Part shown: piece after piece, positions 23,264-33,300 of the stretch
Layout of the letters: every line of letters begins with the position of its first letter
Position numbering within the stretch: the stretch's first letter is position 1
NCBI GenBank assembly: GCA_017502465.1
Contig: JAFVUY010000142.1
Location: forward strand, 1 to 43,577
Direction: 5' to 3'
From: Bacilli bacterium
GTDB lineage: Bacteria; Bacillota_I; Bacilli_A; RFN20; CAG-826
Length of the DNA stretch: 43,577 nt
Notes under the pieces: model-generated
Seen by the model: the letters and a program-made list of their open reading frames with translations, nothing else
Database searches by the model: none
Told to the model about the DNA's origin: nothing
Position numbers and translations under genes: made by a program

Positions 23264-23599
23264 ATGGCAAGACAAAAAGCATATTTTAAGTATGATATAC
23301 CTACAAGTGTAGTAGATATTGTTAAAACTATATGCGTAGATTATAATCGCAGAGAAAGAGCTATCAAATATGGAACCATTACAGGCGAAGTGTTAGCTAG
23401 ATATGTTGAGCTTAATGCTATAATTGATAAAGCCCTTGAGGATATTGAAGTTGGTGTCAGAAAGTGTCTGATAACCGATATTCAAAAAAAGCGTGGCTAT
23501 TACTTTTCTGACGCACAATATTTAATGGCAAAATGCACTTATTATAGTCGCAAAAGAAAGTTTATATTCGATATTGCCAAAAGCCTCGCCCTACTATAA
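23264..23599 (+). CDS. Putative late-gene regulator (RinA/ArpU-like)
   Basis: The 111-aa product has a C-terminal KCTYYSRKRKFIFDIAKSLA helix-turn-helix. It resembles the region-4-type end of RinA/ArpU activators, which read F/Y-x-x-x-RRKFI-x-x-IAK-x-L. Its position as last early gene, directly before the terminase block, is where such activators lie. They switch on packaging and structural operons. The match is by pattern, so the regulator label is tentative. Confidence 0.6.
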   Translation: MARQKAYFKYDIPTSVVDIVKTICVDYNRRERAIKYGTITGEVLARYVELNAIIDKALEDIEVGVRKCLITDIQKKRGYYFSDAQYLMAKCTYYSRKRKFIFDIAKSLALL

Positions 23600-23682
23600 T
23601 ATATATTATTACTATAGTATATTATGTTATGTAATGTAAATATAAATATATATTATACAATAATAAAGCAAGTGCACTCTAC

Positions 23683-23729
23683 TTAGCACAACAATAAATA
23701 GGGACTAAATAAAGTAACTTGTGTGCTAA
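23683..23729 (+). promoter_or_regulatory. Late leader element with repeated 18-mer
   Basis: TTAGCACAA (23683-23691) and TTGTGTGCTAA (23719-23729) form an inverted repeat around AATAAATAGGGACTAAAT (23693-23710). The same 18 bases occur at 39755-39772, just before the second late unit. A late promoter, activator site or RNA signal is possible. The AT-rich stretch 23600-23682 shows no convincing promoter. Confidence 0.55.
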
Positions 23730-23743
23730 TATAGATAATAGTA

Positions 23744-23810
23744 AATGTGCCATATATCCATTGAGATTAGAGCCCTTATATTCCAACACGGAGTATTTGG
23801 GCTCATTTTG
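23744..23810 (+). repeat. Late leader hairpin element, copy 1
   Basis: This sequence aligns with 39988-40050: AA(T/C)GTGCC, then TCCA, GAGA, and TAGAGCCCTTA leading into a hairpin. Here GAGCCC pairs with GGGCTC over an interrupted stem, followed by ATTTTGTTTTT. It ends just before the TerS SD (AAGGAG), so it may act as a leader terminator or a 5' RNA element. Confidence 0.65.
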
Positions 23811-23832
23811 TTTTTATAAGGAGAGAAATGAA

Positions 23833-24393
23833 ATGAGTCAAAAAAAAGAATCTACAGTAAAAGGAAAGAGAAATAGTAAAGGTCAGTTTCAAAAAGGTAA
23901 CACTGAGGGGAAAAAGTTTGAGAAAGATAATGAGGCTGCTCTTAAGTTTAAAGAAGAGTATTGCGACTTGATTATTGAGTATTTTAGCAAGCCTCCTACA
24001 AGAGTAGAATATAAAGAAACTTATTATAAAGGCGAACTTACCTCAAGAACACCTATAATTTTACCTGAAGAGTATCCAACATTTGAAAGATTTGCAGCTC
24101 AAATAGGTGTATCTACAGGGACTCTAAAAAATTGGTGTGAGAAGAACCGACGTTTTGCAGACTGTTACGCACGTGCGAAAGAGATTCAGCTAGGCAAACT
24201 TACGTCAATGGCTGTAATAGGTGTATATAACCCTATATACGCAAAGTTTGAAGCAGTTAATAATCACAATCAGAAAGATAAGCAAGAAGTTGATACAAAG
24301 GTTACAGGTGCTCCTGTAGATGAAAAGACCTTAAAGCTTATTGAGAGAGTGGAGAAAAGGTTAAATGCCGAACCAAACAAAGATAACTGCTAA
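23833..24393 (+). CDS. terS: Terminase small subunit
   Basis: The 186-aa product starts at ATG 23833 after AAGGAGAG; an upstream extension to 23719 has no proper start and overlaps the leader. After a basic N-terminus comes a DNA-binding part with ERFAAQIGVSTGTLKNWCEK, a helix-turn-helix as in small terminases of Firmicutes phages. It recognises the packaging site. It overlaps the large subunit by 29 bases. Confidence 0.85.
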   Translation: MSQKKESTVKGKRNSKGQFQKGNTEGKKFEKDNEAALKFKEEYCDLIIEYFSKPPTRVEYKETYYKGELTSRTPIILPEEYPTFERFAAQIGVSTGTLKNWCEKNRRFADCYARAKEIQLGKLTSMAVIGVYNPIYAKFEAVNNHNQKDKQEVDTKVTGAPVDEKTLKLIERVEKRLNAEPNKDNC

Positions 24394-25906
24394 GAATTAT
24401 ACTGAGTATATAGACAAGATTCGCAAAGCTGAATTTGAGTATTGCAGAAATGACGTAGTTTATTGGGCTAACAATTATTGCGTAATAGAAGATAAAGACT
24501 CTCCTAATATTATAGAACAATTCCGTGCTTGGGACGCACAAAACCAGGTCTTAAGAGAATTTGAAGAGAATAGGTTAAACTTAATACTGAAAGCTCGACA
24601 AATGGGTATTACGTGGCTTGCAATATATTATTGTACACACGATTTAATATTCAATCTAGGACATACAGTCGTTGCTCTATCAAAAACTGAGGACGACGCA
24701 AAAGAGTTAGTAAGGCGTATGAGTGTCGTTCTCGACAATATGCCTGAAATATTGCTAGGTGGCGGCTTGACGTATTATAAGACTGCAACGGCTATTACTA
24801 TCACAAATAGCAAAGGCAAGCTTATATCAACGTTTAAAGCTTTCCCTGCAAGCCCTGCAGCAGGACGTTCCTTTACAGGTAATATTCTGCTTTTGGACGA
24901 GTGGGCGTTTCAGGAATATGCTGAAGAAATTTGGACTTCTGCATATCCAACAATCAACCGTCCAACAGGTGGTAAAGTTATCGGTTTATCTACAATTAAA
25001 AAAGGTACACTTTTTGAGAAGTTGTGGCTAGAAGATAACGCATTTCATAAGATATTCCTCTCAGTGTTCTCTGACCCTCGTAGAACACTTGAGTGGTATG
25101 AAAGTACTGCAAAAGATTTAGGAGTTAAGGTTAAACAAGAATATCCTCGTACAGCTGAAGAAGCTTTGAGTAATTTGGGTGGTAGTTATTTCAATGAATT
25201 TGATTATAACGTTCACACTTGCACACCTTTTAAAATTCCTGAAGATTGGTCTATTTATAACACTATGGACTATGGTCTTGATATGTTTGCACATTACAAG
25301 ATTGCCATAGATAACGAGAAAAATGTATATGTATTTCACGAGATATATAAAAGTGGCTTAATTATATCAGACGCTGCAGCAGAAGTTAAAAAAGCTGAAC
25401 TTGTTGAGCTTGATGACGGAACTGTAGAGAGTTGGTATAGTCCTCGTATTAGACTTGCTCCTCCTGATATGTGGAATCGAAACCAGGAAACAGGGAAGAG
25501 TAGGGCGTTAGCTTTTTCTGAAAATGGTCTTGACTTGGTACAATCAAATAACGATAGAGAGGCAGGGTGGCTACAGGTTAAAGAATTGATGAAGATTATC
25601 ACTCTTCCTGACGGAACTAGAACAGCTAAATTAAAGATATTTAGAAATTGCCCTAATTTAATCAGAACTTTACCACAGCTGCTAATTGACGAAAAGAATT
25701 ATAATGATTGTGCTAAAGAGCCTCACGAACTAACTCACGCTCCTGACGCTCTGAGATACTTTGCTATATATTGGACTCAGCCGCCTGAATCTAAAGTGCG
25801 TAAAAAGGTCAGATATAGACCAGACCAACTAGAAGATTATTATAACGCACGTACTGAAGAAGAAAGGCAACAAATAATAAAAAGATATGGAGAACCTGAA
25901 CTATGA
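24365..25906 (+). CDS. terL: Terminase large subunit
   Basis: The 513-aa packaging motor has a Walker A-type LILKARQMGITW (K76), Walker B LLLDEWAF (D178/E179), and an RNase-H-like nuclease starting at MDYGLDMF (D302), with later acidic residues in HAPDALRYF. ATP hydrolysis drives DNA into the procapsid and the nuclease cuts the concatemer. Its stop overlaps the portal start (ATGA). Confidence 0.95.
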   Translation: MPNQTKITAKNYTEYIDKIRKAEFEYCRNDVVYWANNYCVIEDKDSPNIIEQFRAWDAQNQVLREFEENRLNLILKARQMGITWLAIYYCTHDLIFNLGHTVVALSKTEDDAKELVRRMSVVLDNMPEILLGGGLTYYKTATAITITNSKGKLISTFKAFPASPAAGRSFTGNILLLDEWAFQEYAEEIWTSAYPTINRPTGGKVIGLSTIKKGTLFEKLWLEDNAFHKIFLSVFSDPRRTLEWYESTAKDLGVKVKQEYPRTAEEALSNLGGSYFNEFDYNVHTCTPFKIPEDWSIYNTMDYGLDMFAHYKIAIDNEKNVYVFHEIYKSGLIISDAAAEVKKAELVELDDGTVESWYSPRIRLAPPDMWNRNQETGKSRALAFSENGLDLVQSNNDREAGWLQVKELMKIITLPDGTRTAKLKIFRNCPNLIRTLPQLLIDEKNYNDCAKEPHELTHAPDALRYFAIYWTQPPESKVRKKVRYRPDQLEDYYNARTEEERQQIIKRYGEPEL

Positions 25907-27861
25907 AAATAGATTTAAGTAATACAACAAAGTTAGCGTTCTTTCAAGACTTATATCGCACAGCAAGAAATCAATCTGAAGAGTTATACGAGAAGATTGA
26001 AAAATATGTTAAGCAATACAAAGGAGATGATGAAATTGACGGCTCAAACGTTAAAGCGAGTTATGTAAGAAATATTACATACGAGCTAATTGAAAGCCAG
26101 GTTACAAGCTATTTACCTAACCCTGCTGTATCTCCTGAAATGTATAGTGAGAAAAATGAAAGAAATGCTAAAAGTATTGAAACGCTGTTAAAAAACAAGC
26201 GAAACAAATTACCTTTTGAGAAATTAAATGATATTGATGAAAGGTTTAACCCTGTTTATGGTGGCTCTATATGGCTTGTAGAGTGGGATAATTCTATTAC
26301 CACTCATAACACTGTGGGAGATATTAAGCTTAGCTGCTTAAGTCCCAAAAAGTTTACAGGACAACCTCACATTTACGATATAAAAGAAATGGAATATTGT
26401 TTCATTGAGTTTGAAACAACCAAAGATGATATAGTTCGTAGATATGGTGTAACGCCTGCTGTAGCAGATGAAACCGAATCAGATGAAAATGCAGATGAAG
26501 ATACAGCAACTTTGTATGTTTGCTATTACAAAAACGACAAAGACAAGGTTTGTCAATATATTTGGTCTGCAGATACACAGTTGTCTGATATTGAAGATTA
26601 TTACGCACGTAAATATCAAATTTGTAAACATTGTGGAAAAAGAAAAGAAATTTGCACTTGTGAAAAACCTGAATATGAATTGATGAACGAAGAATATGAA
26701 GAGTTAGATAGAGATATTGCTCTTTCTGACGGCACGATTCTTCCTGCTATGTGTGTGGTAGTTAAAGACGGACAAGTTGTTACTGAAACACAAAAACAAC
26801 AAGCTATAAACCCTGAAGACGGCAGCGTTATGTTAGAAGACGTAAAGGGTGTATTATTACCTAAAATGATAGACGTTGAAGTTCCTAAAATGGAAAAAAC
26901 AAAGCTTCCGTTCTATACTCCAAATATTCTTCCTGTAGTAATTCGTAAGAATATATCTGAAGAAGATAATCTACTTGGGCAATCAGATTGTGAGGCTATC
27001 CGCCACCAACAACAAGGCAGCAATAAGATTGAAACTAGAATAGTTGAAAAATGTATAGGTAGTGGTGTATTCCCTATGGTTCCTGAAAGCTTTAATGGAG
27101 AGTTAGATAATTCTTTGTGGAAAAAAGCCTTTAGAACTAACCAGTCAAACGCAAAACTGTTCGGTAGAGTTGATTTACAGGTTGATATTTCAAGAGATAT
27201 TGCAGAGGCTGATAGAATCTACGACCAGGCTAAACGTATTCTTGGTATTTCTGATAGTTATCAAGGACAATATGATAGCTCTGCACAAAGTGGAAAAGCT
27301 AAACAAATACAAGTTAATCAGTCTGCAGGTCGTCTTGATAGCAAGCGTAGAATGAAAAACGCAGCTTATGCAGAGATTGACCAGATTATTTTTCAATATT
27401 ATTTAGCTTATGCTGACGAGCCACGTCCTGCAGTTTATATTGACGAACAAGGTAAAATGCAAAACTATATATTCAATAGGTATGATTTTATTGAACGTGA
27501 TGACGCAGGAGAGTGGTATTACAATGATGAATATTTATTCTCTACTGACGCTTCAGTTGACGTAGATAAGCAAAGAGAAGTCTTGTGGCAAGAGAATAGG
27601 GCTAACTTTCAACAAGGAGCTTACGGCGACCCTAAGTCATTAGATACATTACTTATCTTTTGGCAAAATATGGAACGCACACATTATCCTTTTGCTCACG
27701 ACAATGTTGAAAGAATCAAAAAAATGATTGAAAAACAACAACAAATATTAGCTATGCAACAACAAATAGATACTCTTGCTAAAGATAATCAAAACAGGCA
27801 AGAATATGAACAATATTTGTTATCTAAATTACAAGGAGGAGTAAACAATGGCACAAAATAA
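25903..27861 (+). CDS. Portal protein
   Basis: The 652-aa product follows TerL. It has the P22/podovirus-type portal layout: an N-terminal helical region, SYLPNPAVSPEMYSEKN, a central LLGQSDCEAIRHQQQGSNKI segment, and a Gln-rich C-terminal helix. An insertion at residues 241-253 forms a C-x2-C-x6-C-x-C metal knuckle with the same spacing as in the nozzle-like protein. The portal forms the ring for DNA entry and exit. Confidence 0.85.
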   Translation: MKIDLSNTTKLAFFQDLYRTARNQSEELYEKIEKYVKQYKGDDEIDGSNVKASYVRNITYELIESQVTSYLPNPAVSPEMYSEKNERNAKSIETLLKNKRNKLPFEKLNDIDERFNPVYGGSIWLVEWDNSITTHNTVGDIKLSCLSPKKFTGQPHIYDIKEMEYCFIEFETTKDDIVRRYGVTPAVADETESDENADEDTATLYVCYYKNDKDKVCQYIWSADTQLSDIEDYYARKYQICKHCGKRKEICTCEKPEYELMNEEYEELDRDIALSDGTILPAMCVVVKDGQVVTETQKQQAINPEDGSVMLEDVKGVLLPKMIDVEVPKMEKTKLPFYTPNILPVVIRKNISEEDNLLGQSDCEAIRHQQQGSNKIETRIVEKCIGSGVFPMVPESFNGELDNSLWKKAFRTNQSNAKLFGRVDLQVDISRDIAEADRIYDQAKRILGISDSYQGQYDSSAQSGKAKQIQVNQSAGRLDSKRRMKNAAYAEIDQIIFQYYLAYADEPRPAVYIDEQGKMQNYIFNRYDFIERDDAGEWYYNDEYLFSTDASVDVDKQREVLWQENRANFQQGAYGDPKSLDTLLIFWQNMERTHYPFAHDNVERIKKMIEKQQQILAMQQQIDTLAKDNQNRQEYEQYLLSKLQGGVNNGTK

Positions 27862-30316
27862 GAAAAACGAATTAGATACAACGTATCAAACAAACCTTAA
27901 AGCTAATGCTAATACTCCAAATGTACAGCCAACACAGGAAATTAAGCCTGTAACACTTGATACAACATATCAGGGTAACGCAGAGGCTTTATATGGGGGA
28001 CATAATGGTTCTTGGTGGCAAGAACAATATTCTTCTCAAAGTAATGACGTTACAAGGAATATGATTAAAAAGGCTGCTGATTATTACGGCTACAAAATAG
28101 ATGAAAGCTTAGTAAACAATCAAAATTTATCTTTTGGAGATAGATTTAAAAATGCAATCTCTGCAGGTGTAACTTATGCGAATTATATTTCAGACAAAGC
28201 AGCAAGCAGTAAAAGTGCTGCCGCTACTACTTTAGGCGAAAATAATAATAATTCAAAAGTTGTTACTTATACTAGCAATCAATCTCAAACGCAAGAAAGC
28301 AATAATGCTACTCCTGTTGCGACTAACAGTGAACCTGTTGACAGCTACGAGGAGTTTTTGAGAAAGAGGGCTGAGGGTTATCAGGAAAACTATGATAAGC
28401 AAATTCAAGCTATTGAAGAGCAAAAACAACAAGCTCAAGAAATGGTGGAGTTGCAACGCCAACAAACTGAACAAAATGCAGAGAACGAAAGACAAAGGAA
28501 TATAATCGACGCACGTTCTAGTTATGAACAAAACAAAGCCACTGCAGGAGCTAATGCTGAAGCTTTAGAAAGTATGGGACTAAATCAAAGTGGATATAGT
28601 GATTACTTAGAAAGTAAAGCTTATGCGACTCAAAGAGCAGAAACACAATCTGCCAACGCTAATGCTGAGGCTATAAAACAAGACGCTAAGTATATTGCCG
28701 ACTCAAACAAATTAGAGATAGAGCAAAACGCTAGTCAAAATAAGCTTGACGCAGAAATGACTTACGCAGAAAATATGTTAAATAATGACGCAGCTATCGT
28801 ACAGTATAAAGAACAACAAGAAAAAGAGAAGAAAGCTGCTTATTCTGAATTGTTATCTTATGCTAATAATGGTGCTTATACTAAAGAACAGTTAGAAAGT
28901 CTTGGTTATAAATATGGCTTGTCTGAAGAAGATATTACAAGTCTTGGGGACGCAGCTATCAAGTACCAAGAAAAACAAGACAAAGAAAAACTAGAGAAGA
29001 AAGCTGAAGATATTAGAAGTTATTATACTGCTTTATTAGACTCTGCAAACTCAGGAGAATACTCTGCTGAACAGCTTGCCTCTCTTGGTGCTGAATATGG
29101 TCTTAGCGATAGTCAAATTGAAGACCTTAAAACTGCTGCTAATACCTATATTGTTAATAAACAAGATAAAAACTTTAAGGAATTGATGAGCAAGGTAGAT
29201 ATGGAAGGCTTTGATAGTATTAAATCTGCTTTAAAAAATGGAGATATTTCTCAAGAGCAATACGATACTATTGTTGCAAAATATCAATCTAATTACTATG
29301 AGTCTTACTCTTCAATTATTGAAAGCGATTTCGGTTCTGCAAATACAGGTGAAATTGATAGAGCTTTAAAGAGTGGATATATTACTCAAGAACACTATAA
29401 CAGTCTTAAGACTAAATATAATGCAGGCGTGTCAAGTGCAATATCTGCAGCATCATTATTCTATCTAAACGGAAGTCTTGTTGATGAAAGCACGGCAAAG
29501 GCTGTAAAAGAAAAGCTTTTCTCTACAGGCTGGCTTACTGATGATAATAAAAACAAAATCAATAGTCTTTATGATTCTGCTTTTACTAAAAAAGATGACG
29601 GAGATGACGGCGGCGGTGGTTGTTACACAGGGGACACCTTAATAACTATGGCTGACGGCACTCAAAAAACTGTAGATAAGTTGCTTGTTGGAGATAATGT
29701 TCTTGTCTTTAACCACGAAACAGGCAGCCTTGACTCTTCTCCTGTTTCATATATTTATTATGATTCCGAGAAAGAGTATGACGTACTTAAGTTAAGGTTT
29801 GACAATGAATCAGAAGTAAATGTTGTTTACGGACACGGCTTCTTTGATATTGTTCTTAATAAATACGTTTTAATAAACTCAGATAATGTTAAGGACTATA
29901 TAGGACACAAATTCTATTATATTAGTCAAGAAAACAACGAGTTTAATAAACAAGAAGTTTGTTTGGTGGGATATGAAACATATAAAGAGAATACTGAATG
30001 TTACAGTGTTATTACAGCAAATCATTTTAATAGCGTTTCTAACGGAATATTAACTATTACTGATGACGGTAATCGTCCTGCAGGTTTATTAAAAGGCTTC
30101 TATAATGTGTTTGATTTAGATGATAATCATCAATACATAAAGGAGTCAATGCAGGAAGACATAAATAAATATGGCTTACTTCCATACGAAAGCCTAAAAG
30201 ATTGCGTTTCAGAAGAAATATTTAATGCTTTCAATGGTTCTTATCTAGGCGTTGCTATAGGAAAAGGTCTTGTAACGCTTGATGAAGTTAAGGGTTATAT
30301 TGAAAAGTTTTTATAA
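27848..30316 (+). CDS. Coiled-coil virion protein with C-terminal Hint domain
   Basis: The 822-aa product has residues ~170-330 as a Gln/Ala-rich coiled coil. Two ~65-residue repeats follow (YSELLSYANNGAYTKEQLES and YTALLDSANSGEYSAEQLAS). After a DDGGGG linker, C592 opens CYTGDTLITMADGT, the start of a hedgehog/intein (Hint) fold. H663 lies in VVYGHGFFD, and HFNSVSNGILT (H726, N732) matches the intein C-block, but the usual HN plus Cys/Ser splice end is missing. Cleavage at C592 without splicing is inferred. An ejection-protein role is inferred from position and coiled coil. Confidence 0.75.
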   Translation: MAQNKKNELDTTYQTNLKANANTPNVQPTQEIKPVTLDTTYQGNAEALYGGHNGSWWQEQYSSQSNDVTRNMIKKAADYYGYKIDESLVNNQNLSFGDRFKNAISAGVTYANYISDKAASSKSAAATTLGENNNNSKVVTYTSNQSQTQESNNATPVATNSEPVDSYEEFLRKRAEGYQENYDKQIQAIEEQKQQAQEMVELQRQQTEQNAENERQRNIIDARSSYEQNKATAGANAEALESMGLNQSGYSDYLESKAYATQRAETQSANANAEAIKQDAKYIADSNKLEIEQNASQNKLDAEMTYAENMLNNDAAIVQYKEQQEKEKKAAYSELLSYANNGAYTKEQLESLGYKYGLSEEDITSLGDAAIKYQEKQDKEKLEKKAEDIRSYYTALLDSANSGEYSAEQLASLGAEYGLSDSQIEDLKTAANTYIVNKQDKNFKELMSKVDMEGFDSIKSALKNGDISQEQYDTIVAKYQSNYYESYSSIIESDFGSANTGEIDRALKSGYITQEHYNSLKTKYNAGVSSAISAASLFYLNGSLVDESTAKAVKEKLFSTGWLTDDNKNKINSLYDSAFTKKDDGDDGGGGCYTGDTLITMADGTQKTVDKLLVGDNVLVFNHETGSLDSSPVSYIYYDSEKEYDVLKLRFDNESEVNVVYGHGFFDIVLNKYVLINSDNVKDYIGHKFYYISQENNEFNKQEVCLVGYETYKENTECYSVITANHFNSVSNGILTITDDGNRPAGLLKGFYNVFDLDDNHQYIKESMQEDINKYGLLPYESLKDCVSEEIFNAFNGSYLGVAIGKGLVTLDEVKGYIEKFL

Positions 30317-30340
30317 AAATCAAGTAATAGGAGTAAATAA

Positions 30341-33300
30341 ATGAAAACACTATCAATGATTAAACAAGAAAATATGTATAAATCAGGTGCGTCTTCTTTA
30401 TTGTCTAATAATCAAAAAAACACAGCCCTTTCTAGAATTGAAGAAAAACAAAAACTAGAAGAAGAATCTTCAAAAAATAAAGGTGGTTTCTTTGGTGGTC
30501 TTGGATATACTTTTGAAAAGCTAGGACTTGGCTTTCTAAGCAGTATTGAGGGTATATGGGACTACTCTGCAGGTGGTTTAGCTAAATTGTTTGGTGCTGA
30601 TGATTGGGCTGAACAACAATTCGCTAATGATTGGGTAGATTATAATCACGCTGATGATTGGTATAACCCTACTGAGGGTTGGAAAGTTGCAGGAGATATA
30701 GCAGGTGGTATAGGTACAAGCTTACCTGCTATAGTTACTGTAGCTGCTGCAGGTGCTATAGCTGTTGCGTCAGGAGGAACTTTATCTCCTGTGGCAGCAG
30801 GCTTGATTTCTGCAGGTATTGCAGGCTTAGGAGCTGCAGGTAATGCTACAAAAGAGGCTTATCAACAAACAGGCGAGCTTAGTGGTAAAGAGTTCGGATA
30901 TGGTGCTTTGGTTGGTGTAACTGAGGGTGCTATAGAGGGAATTTCTGCAGGCATTGGCGTTGGTACAGGTCAAGTAGTAAAAAATATTTCTAAGTCTTTT
31001 GGTAAAGAAATTGCAACTTCTGCTACAAGGCAAACTTTAGGTAAGGCTATAGTTAAAGGTTTTATTGGAGAAGCTTTTGAAGAGGGTGTTGCAGAATTAG
31101 TTTCTCCTGTATGGGCTAGATTGACTTATGACCCTAATGCAAAAGACGCAACGTTCCAGGAGATAGGATATGCTGCGTTAATAGGTGGCTTAAGTGGTGC
31201 TATTATGGGTGGTGCTGACGTTTCTCTTAGAAATATTACAAGTACTGCTAGAGGTAGCAAAATTGCTGCAGAAAACAAGCAAGACGGCGTATTAGAAATG
31301 GCAAGAGAGTTAAGTGTTTATGAAAAACAAAATAACACTCAACTTGAATCGTTTGAACTTGTAAATAACGTGTATAATGAATTACAGGCAAGTATGAAAA
31401 AAACAAACGGAACTATCTCCACTGTTAAACAAAAAATGTTGCTTGGAGTGCTTGAAAAGGCAAATACGACGGCTGTGTTCTCTCCTATAGTTAATAAAAG
31501 TGCTATGAATATCGTAAATAATGCAGAAGTTATAGCTGAAAGACTTACTGCATTTGGATATACTGACGCAAAGGGCAACCCATTACAATTTACTGCAGAA
31601 CAAATACGTCAAGGCGTTGATATGAACAACCCTAAGTCTTTCTCTAAAGCTTTAAAAACTAATGATATTTTGAGAAGCTTAGCTGTTGCTGACGCTACAG
31701 GACAAATATCAATCAATGCTGCAAAGTTTAAAGAGTCGGTTCTTATGGGGCAACAATTAAGCTCTCAGGTTGATTTAAACAGGTTTATTGAAACAGCTAC
31801 TGAATCAGAACTTCAAGCTGTTGGAGAAAAACTTGGTATTGATAATTGGGAAACTATAACCAACGACCAACTGTTAGACAAAATTACTCAGTTTGTTGAA
31901 AATGACGGGGTAGAAACTTATAAAAAAGAACGTCTTATTATCAGAGAGGCTGAAAATATAGCTCCTGATACAGCAAGAAATTTGCCTAAAGTGGTAAATA
32001 TGACTGCAGACGGTGCGGCTAGATTTATTCTTGACGATAGTCAAATGGCTATTATAAAAGAGGGCAATACATATAGAACTTACGATTATACTAGCAAAAG
32101 ATTATCAAAGCCATTAACAAAGCAGGAATTAAACAAACTAATCAGACAAATAAACAAACAAAGAGGTCAGGTGGCGGCTGAGGTTACTAAACAGCTTGAG
32201 CAAGAATCTGAACTTAAAAAACAAGCTGCAGAGCTTGATTCTTATGCTAGAGAAAATATTTCTAACTATAACAATCTTAGTGCAGCTAATCAAAGTATGG
32301 TTAGAGCCGTCATCAGACAAGGTAGGGCTGCAGGTGTATCTGAAGACTTTGTTCTTACAGCCGCAAGAGTTGCCGCACGTTCAGGGTTAAATATTGTATT
32401 TAACAAAGAGGCGTCTTTTGTTGCAGCAAATGGAACTTTTGCAGACGGTGCTATTGATTTAAAGAATAATAGAATTATTATTAACCCTGAATCTAAGAAT
32501 AGAACAGGAGAAATGATACTTATTCACGAACTAACTCACGCTATCTACAATTTACAAAATGGAGTATTGCAGGTAGCAGAGGGCTTGGAAACAATGTCTG
32601 CAGAAGAAAAACAAGCTATACGTAAAAGGTATTCTAAAATCGGCAAAAGTGGAATTGTTGAAATCTCTGACGAGATAAATGCACACTTTGCAGAGCAAAC
32701 ACTTTCAAATAAAAATATTCTTGAAAGGTTGGTTGCTAAAAAACCTACAGTAAAAGAAAAAATACTTAATTTCTTTAAAAGTTCTTCAAAAGATTATAAA
32801 GAAGACGTCAAATTAACAGGTGCTGCAAATAAATTATTTAAGCAGTATAAAAAATTGTTTGATGAGTTTTCTGCACATAATCAAGGAACTAATGCTGTAG
32901 AAACAACAAAGACGAATCAATCAAAGGAAGCTTATGCTCTTGCAAAAGATGAAAAAAGTGGATATAATAATAAGCAATTAGACGGAATAGAGGAAAAGGA
33001 TATTCCGATTAAATTGCAAAACGTTATTATTGATTATACTGCAAAAGATATAAATAATAGATTAAAAGCGATTCAATCTTCAATTAAACACAATGAAGAC
33101 TTATTAAGAGAGGCTAAGGTTCCTAAAAACCTAATTCCAATGTTTGAAAAAGATTTAAAGGAGTTAAAAAATGAAGAAAGACAGTCCTTATTACAACAAA
33201 AAGCAATCGAAGACCAAACAAGAGCCTATAATAACAACAATCAGCAAAAATGGAGACTACCTGAGCCTTACTCAGAGCGACTTCGAGAAATATCACAAGG

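Noticed and set aside
23719..23832. Upstream in-frame extension of TerS
   Set aside because: It has no good start codon or SD and covers the repeated leader element; ATG 23833 has AAGGAGAG.
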